Source: Plutella xylostella
Lineage: Eukaryota; Arthropoda; Insecta; Lepidoptera; Plutellidae
DNA length: 64,000 nt
NCBI RefSeq assembly: GCF_932276165.1
Contig: NC_064001.1
Coordinates: 9,989,501-10,053,500, forward strand
Direction: 5' to 3'
Part shown: positions 32,631-43,345 of the stretch, in pieces
Position numbering within the stretch: the first letter of the stretch is position 1
Layout: every line of letters starts with the position of its first letter
The notes under the pieces: model-generated
The model's input: only the letters and a program-made list of their open reading frames with translations
Databases searched by the model: none
Told to the model about the DNA's origin: nothing
Translations under genes and position numbers: made by a program

Positions 32631-33151
32631 TAACACTCATGTAATACGCGTAATGCCTATTTATTTTTATCCACACTCATATTTAAAGGGATAAGAATTG
32701 ATTGTTGTATTATATAGGCTTCGAAGTACCTACTTACTTATCAGTGAACCAATTTCAATAGTTATAGGTATTGCTACATTACTCCTGGGTGGTATAGTAT
32801 AGTACAGACTTATTTGGAGAAGCTCGCACAGAAAGACTAATAACTCCACTCGGGAATTCCCCATATTCAGAACTTGTCTCCACACAATAGCACTATTTAC
32901 CAACACTCACCCCTGTAGTCTGTAGTCAAAACACTAACTGTTTGCAATTCTAAAAAGATAATTTTTACTCTTTATGAACATTAAAATTTTACAAACCCAT
33001 TGTACCGAATTTCCGCGAATTCGGGGACTCATCACCTAGAACTATCAAACACTAGCAAAGTAAGATATCCGATCTCTTTGTATAGAATTAATGCTATCAT
33101 TATCAACCCAAGTAGGTTAGATAATAAATTAATAAGTCATAGGAAGACTTA
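32631..33151. other. No gene seen
   Basis: AT-rich spacer between the LINE end and the hairpin MITE. Confidence 0.35.
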
Positions 33152-33285
33152 CGGTCAGCTGCATAAGTTGTTATACACTTCTGTACCTTGTCAAATTGAC
33201 GAACCGTCAATGCTTCAATGAATGGATAGGCGGTTTGCTAGATTGACAAGGTTCAAATGTGTATAGCTACTTATGCAGCTGACTG
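33152..33285. mobile_element. Hairpin MITE with YRGTCAGCTGCATAAGT ends
   Basis: A 134-bp near-palindrome flanked by TA (33150-33151, 33286-33287). Left arm CGGTCAGCTGCATAAGTTG... and right arm (reverse complement) CAGTCAGCTGCATAAGTAG... pair for about 55 bp, through TATACAC and ACCTTGTCAA to AACCG. No coding capacity. Confidence 0.85.
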
Positions 33286-34397
33286 TACCTATATAAACTT
33301 AAAAATCTAGTCACATCTTGCCTGCTTGATAGGTTCATAGCAAAGTTCTACTGCAGGTACCGAAGTATATTGTATTTTGGACTATTTTCCCATGTTTACT
33401 CTGGCAATGAGCAAGTTAACAGCCCAGTGCATAATGCCATTGCCAAGGTGTCACTCAAGAGGAGGTAGATTCTAGAAGCTCACGCAGAGTGCTCAAAACA
33501 GTCATAATAGCACCCTGTTTGCGGTTTTCATTCAAACGAGCGAGGGCCATTGTCGATCCCATTCTTGCCCCCATTTCTCAGAAAACAATAGGGACTGACC
33601 AAAACATCGCCATTCTAAGAAATTTTTATGATACACATTCTCATTGTTGCCGGGTTAAACTTGTTCCGTGACCAAGCGGGGATCGGAGAAAGATCGATGG
33701 GTAAAAAGAAAATATTTGTAGAAAAATACAGTTTAATGATCGTAGTAAGTAGATTATGATGAATTTAAAGAAGAGAATCTAATAAGGTCCCCTATAGATT
33801 TATTAGAAGGATCGCATTTTCTATTTCTAATTGAAGCCAAAACTATAGTCACAAGAACTAGGTACAGGAGTTAAACAAAACTTTAACTATAAAACTTAAC
33901 CTATTCAAACAAGATTTATTATCAAGATATAGGTAACTACCTACATACAATCTCACGGCTTATGAAACGTATGACAAATTTTTCACCACGTGCAGGCAGT
34001 AACTTATCGTCAAGTGAACTAAACTATTTAAAACAAGTTGTTTCTATTGCATTCATTTGTGTGCATGAAGTTGTATTTATACTTGTAACGCGTGAAGCAA
34101 AGGAGGGTTCCGTATTTAAAATAAAATATCATTAAAAAGTTTTGTCTTTGTCATACAGAACGGATGTGCAGGGGGCGCATAAGAGCCTCCACTCGTGGTT
34201 GGTCAGCGACTGACGCTATAATCTGACTTGAAAACCCTATCACTACGGTGACAAACTCTACATAGAATAGCTGTGGTGTCTTGGTGGAAGTGGGACCAAC
34301 AAATTAGGGAACATAAAATACCTAAATCACAGTAGGCAATAGAGCCATGAGGATGATGACGATCGTAGGGGATAAACACCCACTCTTGTAATTAATA
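33286..34397. other. No gene seen; relative of the 6044 duplication at 34190-34262
   Basis: 34190-34262 has GTCAGCGACTGACGCT...CACTACGGTGACAAACTCTA, a diverged match to the core of the tandem units at 6044-6402. The rest is unremarkable. Confidence 0.4.
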
Positions 34398-34664
34398 CAG
34401 GGTGTTGCAAAATTGGTATACTAAGCCGAAACGTACCTACATGTGCAGCATGGTATATCTAAGCCCGAAACTGAAATCAGAATTTGGAAATTCTCGAAAA
34501 AAAAAAAACATTTTGTATAGTAAAAAGTCACGTGACCAATAAAGTTTCTATGGAAAATGAATTTTTTTTTCGCGAATTTTTAAATTCTGATTTCAGTTTG
34601 GGCTTAGATATAACATGCTGCACATGTAGGTTTCGGCTTAGTACACCCTTTTTGCAACACCCTG
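34398..34664. mobile_element. Foldback MITE, TIR CAGGGTGTTGCAAAA (copy 2, more complete)
   Basis: A 267-bp hairpin flanked by TA (34396-34397, 34665-34666). It preserves both arms: CAGGGTGTTGCAAAATTGGT, AAGCCGAAAC, CATGTGCAGCATG and AAGCCCGAAACTGAAATCAG. Copy 1 at 3586 lacks about 40 bases of the right arm. The loop contains GTCACGTGACC. Confidence 0.88.
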
Positions 34665-35641
34665 TATAAATAATATTACTCACCAGTCACCACAGCGTTG
34701 TCGTTGTATATTGTATAATAGTATCATTTCATTTGTATGTGGGTTCAGTTCAATGGCAACAGTACCCTAAAAACAAAACCCATGATATAATGAAAACAGT
34801 AAATCGCCGATCCCTTAGTCACTACTCCTCAGAAAGATGATCTTGTTTTCGGCCAAGTATTTGAGAAATATGCTTGAAACTATCGCGTCGTAATGGAGAG
34901 AACAAACTTACGAATGACTTAAAAAGGCCGTGGTGTTAAAAGGATTTTTAAAAGGGCACCAATAAGTTTATTACTTATTTAGATGTTTTTCTATAAATAC
35001 TTCAAAATACTAGCTAGCTAATAGCTTTCATTGAATGTACGTTGTAATAAGTATTTTTTTTAAGTAAAACAAAAAAATAACAGTTTGATGAATTTATAAC
35101 ACACAAGAAAGACGTCAAAACGGACGCAAATATGGGCTAAAGATTGGACCCCACGCGCGCACCTTGAGGCACGCCGCACGCCCTCTGTTACTAAGTAAAC
35201 ATTTCACAAGTCGAAATGTTATTTATTGTTCCGGCCATAGGTTGGAGGTGAAACATGGGTTTTTCAGTTGATAATTGTGAGGGTGATTTATATAGAGATT
35301 CGGAATCTTTTATTTACTATAATATTTTTGTAAGATTTATAGAAATAATTAATTAGGGGAATGAGACGTAGACGTAGAGAAAGAAGTTTAGCAAAATAAT
35401 CCATACATTCTATTAAAATTAACTTAACAATTAACACAAAAAATAAGATAACGTGTTTTAAATTAGTAACTAAGATAAAGTAATTAAATGCACAGTATAT
35501 AATTAATAATAAAAATAAATTAAGATTAAAACGGAAACATGAATGTTTCCTCAATGGTCTGGTCCAGAACATAATATTATAAGTTCATAAACTCGTATGT
35601 ATTTCAAAAGTAAGGTGTACTGAAGTTATTACACTTTAAAA
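34665..35641. other. Mostly featureless; possible RT motif remnant near 35130-35185 (minus)
   Basis: On the minus strand a short piece reads C-G-V-P-Q-G-A-R-V-G-S-N-L then a stop. The G-V-P-Q-G core is RT motif B of non-LTR and LTR retroelements. It is too short and broken to classify. No other feature. Confidence 0.3.
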
Positions 35642-35677
35642 CAGCTTGGTGCTATGGTTTATCATAGCACCAAGCTG
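35642..35677. repeat. Perfect 15-bp inverted repeat with 6-base loop
   Basis: Arms CAGCTTGGTGCTATG (35642-35656) and its exact reverse complement (35663-35677), loop GTTTAT. No mismatch. It lies just upstream of a LINE-type 3' tail and could be a terminator-like or 3'-end hairpin of that element. Confidence 0.85.
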
Positions 35678-35679
35678 AG

Positions 35680-35825
35680 CTAGAACCCGTTTCTGCACCG
35701 GGAAGCAACACCCTTGCTCATTTTCTTTTGCCTTTTTTTCTATTATTTGTTTTATTATTTATTTTTTTGTGTTGTTTCCGTGTGTGTGTGAAATAAATGT
35801 ATTTTCTTTCTTTCTTTAAAAAAAT
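35680..35825 (+). repeat. LINE-type 3' tail with AATAAA and (TTTC)n
   Basis: A T-rich untranslated stretch, then GTGTGTGTGAAATAAATG, then TTTCTTTCTTTC. A polyadenylation-like signal with a simple-repeat tail is typical of insect non-LTR retrotransposon ends. No coding part remains. Confidence 0.5.
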
Positions 35826-38111
35826 CGTACGTTATAATTATCATGAAATGGTAAGGAGGTGAGAGGTTAGTTAGAGGCAACTATAATACATCCACAATAC
35901 CCCGTTACAAATACAAACGCTTTAAAAAGTACTACGTATTGAAAATACTGGGACTGATATAAATTGTTATAACTGAAGCTCCAAAGTTTCATTCCATTCA
36001 TCAAAATCAGACACAAGTCAATAAAAAATATAGGCCTCACCCAAAGAGCTCCAAAACATAATGTTATCGTCCATAATATACTAAATAGGTACATTAAGTT
36101 TGTGGAATAAAATCCAAAACTTTAGAGCTAATTTCTTTCTTTTTATTTGAACGCTTCGAGAGTTTCAAATGAGGCTAAAATATTACAATTATTTGAATAA
36201 ATTTGTACATTTTAGTACAGTGTGTGTTAATGTTTTACTGACAAGCTATTAAGATTACGTTACCATCAAGTTTCTCGTTACTAACAACGTTTCAATGTGT
36301 TCCTGAGGTTTAGTTTCATCAATGACTTTGATTTCCATCGCTGCATTCAGTGTAACCAACCAGTTTATATTTTAGTCTTCGTCTCGATTTACAAACACCT
36401 ACTTTTGCTTTCAAGCACTATCGCTATCTTCTTCCATAACTATAACCATTCTCAAAGAGGTAATAATAATCGATTGAGTCGTAAATTTTTCAACACTGTT
36501 TCGGATGTGTATCTAATACATATTTTGTCTGGACCATCATTTGAGTAAAATGTTAAAATCATTAACTGTTACAGAACTCGATTGCGGTAGGTCGTTGCAA
36601 CTGATATTATTAGTTAACTGCTTCCAAAAATACACTGTAACTTCGACCCTCCTGAAGTGTGGTTTATAATCGTTTTCACACGTTTTAATCTCAAGTTCAA
36701 CAAATAACAAACGCTACGATTTGTCATGGTGGACATCATTTTGTCATTCATTACAACTATCATGAGGAACGTCTGGTTCGAACAGATAGGGATGTACTCA
36801 AATCTTAAACAGATGTTTTAAATAGATGTAACGGATTTGGGCGCATATGTAGTTGTAGTTGGAAAATAATTGTAAAGGAGTTTTCTACATCGTTTAGAAG
36901 TTTTCTTATTAGTGTTGGTGACAACGGTGGGTTACTGGGTTGGCATTACCCAGTCACAATAGTTTTTAGTCACCGGACTTCCTATGGTGCGCTCGGCTTA
37001 ATTCGTAGAGTTTCCTTTCATGCACCCTTTTTCTGCAGTTGCATTACTAGATAGATTACTAGAAAGTTTAATCATGTCTGAACGGGATACATGTACAATA
37101 TCATGAATAACAATTTTCCAGGCTGACATAAATAACGTTAGCGGAAAATAATTAAAGTAGAGATTTTATGGAAGCAATCAGAGAATTTGAAAAGCTAAGT
37201 AGATATTTTTTATCATTCAGCTGCCATTCCACTTACCGGAAATTTACAGAGTTTATCATGATATCTTAAGTAGGTAATAACTTCTGCTCTTCCTTCCACA
37301 TATAAATACCTAACACACATTAAAAACCTATCACTATTTTAATGCGATATGTGAAGGTACCTATTAGAAAGTCAATATTATGTAGGTGTAATTTTACATA
37401 TTATAATTATTTACCATTATGTTATCAAAAATCAAAATACTTACTTACAAATCTTTTGAAGTTGGATATGATAATAGTGAAAAGATATAAATTTGATTTT
37501 ATTCCGGGAAAGGGTTTTTTTCTCACTAGGCTCAAAATTAAACCAGTATGCAGTATTATCGTAAGTAGTTAGTAGTCATTATTGTCGACAGGTGGTATTT
37601 AGTTGAATAAAATATTTTTAACAAGCATACTGAGTACCTACCTTCTTACCTAATACGTTATCAAACTAAACAAAAAATATCCAACTTTCTTCGTCCAGTC
37701 GACAAGATCCCATCACTATCTCATTAACTTTTCAGCGATGGTCGTGTGCAAGGTAAAGACTGATTTATAGGGATGTTGCACCGAGTCGGAACTGTTTAGT
37801 TCTGTCGGAAATATTCCGGCCTCCGTGTGAATGACAGTTCACCATCATCGTTACTAGACGAGCCTTCAACAGTTTTGTTCAACTACACTATTCTGTTCAG
37901 CCTGTTGCGGACTATTTTATTGCAGCCAATAGCGTGGCTAGGTGATTGCGATTTCGAATTGGTCAATTTACTGGATATCTGTGTCGGATTAAGTGTATCT
38001 CAACTCTTTATTGCTTTATGCCTTCCGATACAGAATAAATCTATGCCGCAAGGGGTTTTTATTGTTTAAAATTGTCAAACTATTTTAATGAACACTAAAA
38101 GCACAGCTTAC
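35826..38111. other. No gene supported
   Basis: AT-rich. A hydrophobic 80-codon frame with a true ATG at 37827 (M-N-D-S-S-P-S-S-L-L-D-E-P...) has no splice or family support. If the 38112 exon is real, this is its intron. Confidence 0.3.
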
Positions 38112-38540
38112 CTTCGAGACAACGTTTATACAAGTCCATAACTTACATAAAGCCACTGAGCACTAGTCCGAACTATCAAAAAACACTGCACAAAACTTTG
38201 TTTCAACCGTCACAAAAAGGCTACCGTTTCAACGGAAAAAAAACATAAACACGAAACGCGACACTGGCGGAATTGCGCTGCGTTCAAAAAGTTGCATTCG
38301 GATATTTCACTCGCGATTTTTCCCGATTGTGATCGATCGGAGGATCGATGTGGATGGCGTCCGGCGCGTGCGGCGGGCTCCAGTCCTGGGTCGCGGCTGA
38401 ACAACGCTCGCACTCCGTGATGCTTGAACTTGGCAGTGCTTTCGTTTGTTTGACGCGTGAAGAGCGGAGCGGAGCGTCTCGTGCAAACATTTCGTAAGAT
38501 CTGAAATAGGAGACGCGTGTTGAGTGCGTCGCGTCCAACT
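38112..38540 (-). promoter_or_regulatory. CpG-rich candidate promoter/5' UTR with first coding exon ending GAAG|GTAAGC
   Basis: 38200-38560 is far richer in GC and CpG than its surroundings. On the minus strand it leads, without strong interruption by repeats, to GTGCTCAGTGG (an arthropod-initiator-like TCAGT) and an ATG at 38139. From there 28 nt encode M-D-L-Y-K-R-C-L-E plus one base and stop at a near-consensus donor GAAG|GTAAGC (38112|38111). That is the expected shape of a host gene's first exon with a long 5' UTR and a short coding start. A TAA separates the upstream ATG at about 38147 from this frame. No partner exon could be proved; 29679-29886 on the same strand is a candidate, but the phases do not join directly. 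Confidence 0.4.
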
Positions 38541-39039
38541 AGTCGAGTGCCGAGGTCCTGTTAATTACCAGCGTTTGTTTGCAAAATCAAAAGTACCTGC
38601 CTGCAAGTCAAAACAAAGTATTAAAAAAATATTGTATATTCTGTAAGTTAAAAAAAAACATGAACGCTACCTGCTAGTTAAAAACAAATAACTCCAATAA
38701 TTCTTTCACTTACCATTACCAGTTATTTACCAACACAAAATACAAAATTCACTCCACCAAATACAACAGCTCGTCCGTCACTCTACCCAAACGTCAAAAA
38801 TATGAAACAAAAACATCACCTTCTTCTCCAGACCCCGGCGAAAGAACAAAACCCGAGGTGCGCAAACACAGCACATTCGGGCGATGCAAATTAAGAAAGG
38901 ATTTTGTACCTGCGCCCGCGCAGCTCGCTTCAGTAATTAGGTCTTTTGTTACAATCGTACTTTATTCCGCGTCGTAAACTGTGCGCGAGTTGTGACGAAC
39001 TATTGTGAGGGAGTCTGGCCGTCGTTTTTGCAGAGTACA

Positions 39040-39140
39040 GGGTTACTCTAGATTTACTAAAAACTACCGAAGGATGCTGTGTACGGAAATAAAGTGGTTA
39101 GCGCTCCGAAACTAAATTTTTCGTACGGTAGAGTAACCCC
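39040..39140. mobile_element. GAGGGTYACTCT MITE, short copy
   Basis: Ends GGGTTACTCTAGATTTACT and (reverse complement) GGGGTTACTCTACCGTACG, 101 bp in all. The interior TTAGCGCTCCGAAACTAAAT parallels the copy at 20390. It inserted at the edge of the GC-rich 38.2-39.0 kb island. Confidence 0.75.
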
Positions 39141-39436
39141 CAGGCTATACTTATAGGAATGCTAAGCTGTGGGAGTATTTTGTTTTGAATGTTCTTTTTA
39201 CTACCGAGCGAAGCAGTGTTATAAGTTTGAATGCAATTTTAGTTTTTCTAAACGTATTAAATCTCCTTCTAACGAGCAGTAGACCAGCATAGTGAGAAAT
39301 AGAGCAAGATTTAACAAAGGAGGTTAACATTAGACATTAAATTTGACTAGTTACATTAGACTAAAGTAATGTGCTCAAAAGTTCAATACTAGTCAAACAG
39401 ACGCAGAAACGAACTTACATAGAATAGGGCCAACTC

Positions 39437-39555
39437 ATCATCATCATCATCATCATCACGACCCATCACGTCCCCACTGCTGGGGCACGGGTCTCCTTCC
39501 AATGAAGGGAAGGGTTTATGCCTAGTCCACCACGCTGGCCTAGTGCGGGTTGGTT
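39437..39555 (-). repeat. 3' tail of the 5S-headed SINE family (truncated)
   Basis: On the minus strand: AACCAACCCGCACTAGGCCA, GCGTGGTGGACTAGGC, GGAGACCCGTGCCCCAGCAG, GGGGACGTGATGGG, then a (TGA)n tail of seven to eight units. Same tail as 24848-25030. Confidence 0.8.
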
Positions 39556-40799
39556 CCCGTTGTAAATAATTAGTCCAAATATGTCTCTAGATGATAGATC
39601 GACCAGGTCGGTAGGTTTACTTTTACCTGACTATACGAAATAACTACTTTGCAAAATTCCCAAAGAACTATTTAAATTGTTTACAATGCTTAAGTAGTAG
39701 TTTGACTGTCTTTATTGCAAAACTCTTTTTAGTACGCTGCTGTGTAATCTGCCATAAATCCGACCACCGTTGCTGGGTCAGCTCGCCTCTCATGGATGTC
39801 CTAAATCTCAAAGCCTCTAAGTATATGAGGATGGTCTTGACTCTTATATAGCTCTGAATCTTGAAGACCTATATCCAGCAGTGGACGACACTGTTGGCTG
39901 ATGAATGACATACTCATGTCGATGAACAATAGCTCTATAACCATACTATCAAAAAAAATGGTGATCAGGTATTTATTTAAAATTTGTCGTCGGAAGTTGC
40001 CTGATAGTTGAACTACGTGTTTTCCCGTAAATATTGTTCATAATCCACATTATTAACTAGTTTACGCCTAAAATCCAGTTAAATGTACCGAGATTTACAT
40101 ACATAATTACGATAAACTAAGAAGCTATGAATACATTTGCAGCATAGCGTAATCTTTGAAGAGACTCTCACGAAAATTAAGTATAAATTAAAGTAACCGC
40201 ACTATGATCATTTATTTACGTTAAAGTGGTAAAGATTTTGACAACTTGTTTGACACTCAGAGCCAGAATATCGAAACATTTTAATAAATAACATCAACAT
40301 TAGCTCTAATTAACAATTTTACCAAAGCCCTTTCTATCTTGTTAGCATACTGTGATATGAAATGAGGTTCCCAGCTGATCATCAATCAACTTGCATTTCC
40401 TGTCCGATCAGAGTCTGCAAAATCAGCAGCAGAGATCTGAATTTGATTTACTGAGAGCGGCAAGGATTACAAATGCCTTTCTAACTGAATACAGTAATAG
40501 TGAAAGATCGTTGCATCTAGAAGTTTATTGTACCTATTTGAAAACTTAAAAAACTAAAATAATGTAAGCAAACATTACAAGAAAATATATTTTTACATAA
40601 TAGTACAATTTAATCAGCTATTATTTAAAAATTCAACCCACAAAGATAGGACTTGCGGTCTTATTAATTCACTGTGCATATGTCTAAAACTAATCGTAAA
40701 TAATAACAATAACATAATGCACATTACATGAATATCAGATCGGAATTTCCTTCTGGAAGTCTTACCGTGGACATTTTGATACTGCACCGACACTTTTGA
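39556..40799. other. No gene seen
   Basis: AT-rich. A minus-strand open frame at 40614-40802 with a hydrophobic segment (M-C-I-M-L-L-L-L-F) lacks an ATG at its start, so it is not called. Confidence 0.3.
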
Positions 40800-40937
40800 C
40801 ACGCGGCAGCCGCTATCGAACGCATTCGGAATCCGATGAATAATTCATCGATGCATAATCGATCCATGTATCGGTATATTCGGTATCGAGTCGATGTGTG
40901 AATTCCGGCGAGATGCAGATGTTCAAATTCTCAGTTC
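40800..40937 (+). promoter_or_regulatory. Candidate promoter with ATCGAT-like motifs and a 5' exon donor
   Basis: Contains TCATCGATGCATAATCGATC and GGTATCGAGTCGAT, resembling the insect DRE-type core promoter motif (TATCGATA). A CTCAGTTCAG|GTGTGT donor-like site follows at about 40937. It lies about 200 bases upstream of the signal-peptide exon at 41139, so it may be that gene's promoter and non-coding first exon. Inference only. Confidence 0.25.
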
Positions 40938-41138
40938 AGGTGTGTTTCTCATGATCTACTTTGTTTGGGTCGGATGTTTTGCAAATTATAGCGTTCTGTT
41001 TGAAGCTTTTCTCTGGTTTCAAAATATCTTCGACTCGACGCGTTTTTTAACCGATAACAAAATTAGGAGGCTTAAAATATTTTGAGAAATAAGCATTTTT
41101 TATTTTCAACAAAGTAACTAATTCCTTCTTACTTGCAG

Positions 41139-41219
41139 CAGGAACAATGTGTGTCCGACTAATTTTATGCTTACTTACTTCACTGCATGCTTGTGCCAAA
41201 AAAGCGAAACAAAAAGGAA
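41139..41219 (+). CDS. Candidate first coding exon of a secreted or membrane protein (signal peptide)
   Basis: Between a strong acceptor (TTCCTTCTTACTTGCAG) and a strong donor (GGAA|GTAAGTTT) lies an 81-nt exon with an ATG at 41147 in good context (GGAACAATG). It encodes 24 residues plus one base: M-C-V-R, a hydrophobic run L-I-L-C-L-L-T-S-L, then H-A-C-A (a plausible signal-peptidase site after A-C-A) and a basic K-K-A-K-Q-K-G. n-region, h-region, small-residue cleavage site and both splice sites agree, which is hard to get by chance. Later exons were not found before 64000, or are too short to recognise. Gene identity unknown. Confidence 0.55.
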
Positions 41220-41382
41220 GTAAGTTTATTTATTTACAATAGCCGTTGACTTCGCGGAGGTAAACGAACACTCTGCGCATGCGTGAGGCGCCGCCACTGT
41301 CGTCTGTCTGTCACCAGTTGTGTGTCACTTCCCACCTTTATTCCATGCCATAACACGGGCAGATCTTAAAGAGGCTTATACA

Positions 41383-41548
41383 GAGTGTAGCAAAAAATTA
41401 CAATAAGCCGAAAGACTCAGAGGGCTTAGATGGTCAACTTGAAAAACTTTTGCTCTACGACCTTTTTTTGTTATTTAAAATTTTGATGGTCACGTGACTG
41501 TTTTACTATAGAGAAGCTTATTGTAAACATCAAAGTAAGTACTTTGTC
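41383..41548. mobile_element. Diverged relative of the CAGGGTGTTGC foldback MITE
   Basis: Begins CAGAGTGTAGCAAAAAATTAC then AATAAGCCGAAAG, and contains GGTCACGTGACTGTTTTACTA near its end. This parallels the 34398 copy (CAGGGTGTTGC..., AAGCCGAAAC, GTCACGTGACC). Its inner ends TTACAATAAGC...GCTTATTGTAA are inverted. Confidence 0.55.
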
Positions 41549-43108
41549 TAAAAGCCATTGTTCAGCAATCACAGATTATTTACTAATAATCTAACTATGA
41601 AACACTCAACATCATGAACTGTCGGCGCTAAAACTGTTACTAGGAGTAATAAACGTTATGTTTAAATAAGAGATTTAACAAAATAAACAATTATATTTAG
41701 GGCTAGCCGAATGTTGTGATTTCTGAAATAACATTAGCGTAGAGTGCGCTAGATTGGATCTGCTGATCAGTGTTTCCCAAAATGTGGCGAGTCGTTTATG
41801 AATGCAAGTATTTCTATAAATAATCTGATCCATAAAAATTCTGAAGGTATTTTTTGACACATATGAATGCTACTCAAAGAACTGCTTATACGAGGACTAA
41901 GTCTTACCGACAAACTATCAAACCGTATTTTAAGTTTATACAAATGGCTTCGGACACAGGAGTTTAGAATTTTAATTCAGTACTTATCACAAATCCACAA
42001 CGTATTTTTTTGTGAAAATAAGCTCTATGAATTGGGAGGTTAGACTTTGTGTCGGTTATTCCATACAATTTATAAGAGATCTATATCGACAGACAATATG
42101 GTATCCAGGCGACAATACTTCGTCTGTGCAGCGCGGCCTTAATATACCTACATAAAATATAAGCAACATGGTGGCGATGGTGGTACGGTAGCTGGACGAC
42201 TAAACTTGAGAAGCGCTGGTTTATTTTATTTCCACAGCAGCGAGTGCGGCGCCAGTCACTGACCCGCGGTAGCAGGAAGATGTTTTGTTAACTTATGGAA
42301 ATACGATTTAAACTGCTGTTAGTCAAAACACTGCTCAGGAAACCGGGGCTAGGCACATCCGTGGAAATTTGTTCCCATACAGGGTCACAAGGGCGATAAA
42401 CTTATACAAAGTTTATAATCCATATGCATAATTATATCATAATATTAAAAATTATATATGTATGTTCTATGGATGAAAAAAAACATAGCTTTTGATCGGA
42501 TGAATGAACCGATTTCAATTTATTTTTAACCGCAGCCACGACAAAGTTTATTCTTAGTTTTATTTCAGGATCTAAATCATTCAGTTAACTGGTTACCTTT
42601 CACTAGTTAAGCAGAACTTAATTAATAAGATTGGCTAAATTTGACATTCCTAACCTTTTTCTATTAAAAACTTATAATATTCCTAGTAGATCTACCCACC
42701 TAGAACTGATACAATATGCACGCAGCATTAACTCTACACAATAGCAGAATTACATCATTCGTTCCTAGAGAACTAAAGCCTTCATGCATCAATACCACCC
42801 CCAGACTGACTCACAAAAACCCCATTCATTCATTCAATCAATCAATCAACCCGATCACTAATTTGTCTCCGACCACCGGCTTAGATCAAAGTGCACTGAA
42901 TCAAAAGGAACCAACAACTGGTAGTTAAATATCGAACGTGACGGTTGTAAAAGTAGCTGTTTTGTTGTTAGTTATTTATTTGACGTGAGGAATTCGTGTT
43001 GTTCTCGTATAAAGGACGTGTGATGTTGATCCGACGGCGGAATCGGAAGCCACTGTTGTAAGGGCGCTTTTCCACCAGAGATGTGCTATGCTGGGAACAC
43101 CCAAATAT
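41549..43108. other. No gene seen
   Basis: AT-rich. If the 41139 exon is real, this is intron sequence. A 70-codon frame at 42716 is low-complexity and unsupported. Confidence 0.3.
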
Positions 43109-43345
43109 TCCGAAAAGCTTTTTTCCGAATTGGATATAACACCGAATATGTAATTTACGAAATATTGCAATACCGATTTTTTTAAATACCGAATTATAAA
43201 AATCACGAAAATTATAATTTCGAATATTTTAATCACGAAGATTTGTTATTACGAAAATAAACGTAAAAAAATACGATTACTTTAATATACGAAAAATTAA
43301 ATACCGATTTATTATAATCACGAAAAATTCAAATCCCGATCCCGA
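43109..43345. repeat. Degenerate array with CGA every 15-16 bp
   Basis: CGA triplets on the plus strand start at 43111, 43126, 43143, 43158, 43174, 43190, 43206, 43221, 43236, 43252, 43274, 43290, 43305, 43321 and 43337. All but one spacing is 15-17 (the exception is 22). The spacers are almost pure A/T, and the base before CGA is A or C in most units (ACGAA, CCGAA, CCGAT). This is a degenerate tandem array of about 15.7 bp. No open frame. Confidence 0.8.

Noticed and set aside
40614..40802. A small membrane protein on the minus strand
   Set aside because: The frame begins at GTG with no in-frame ATG, and no acceptor upstream supports an internal exon.
43109..43345. CRISPR-like array
   Set aside because: This is an insect genome, the unit is only about 16 bp and no exact repeat is conserved between spacers.
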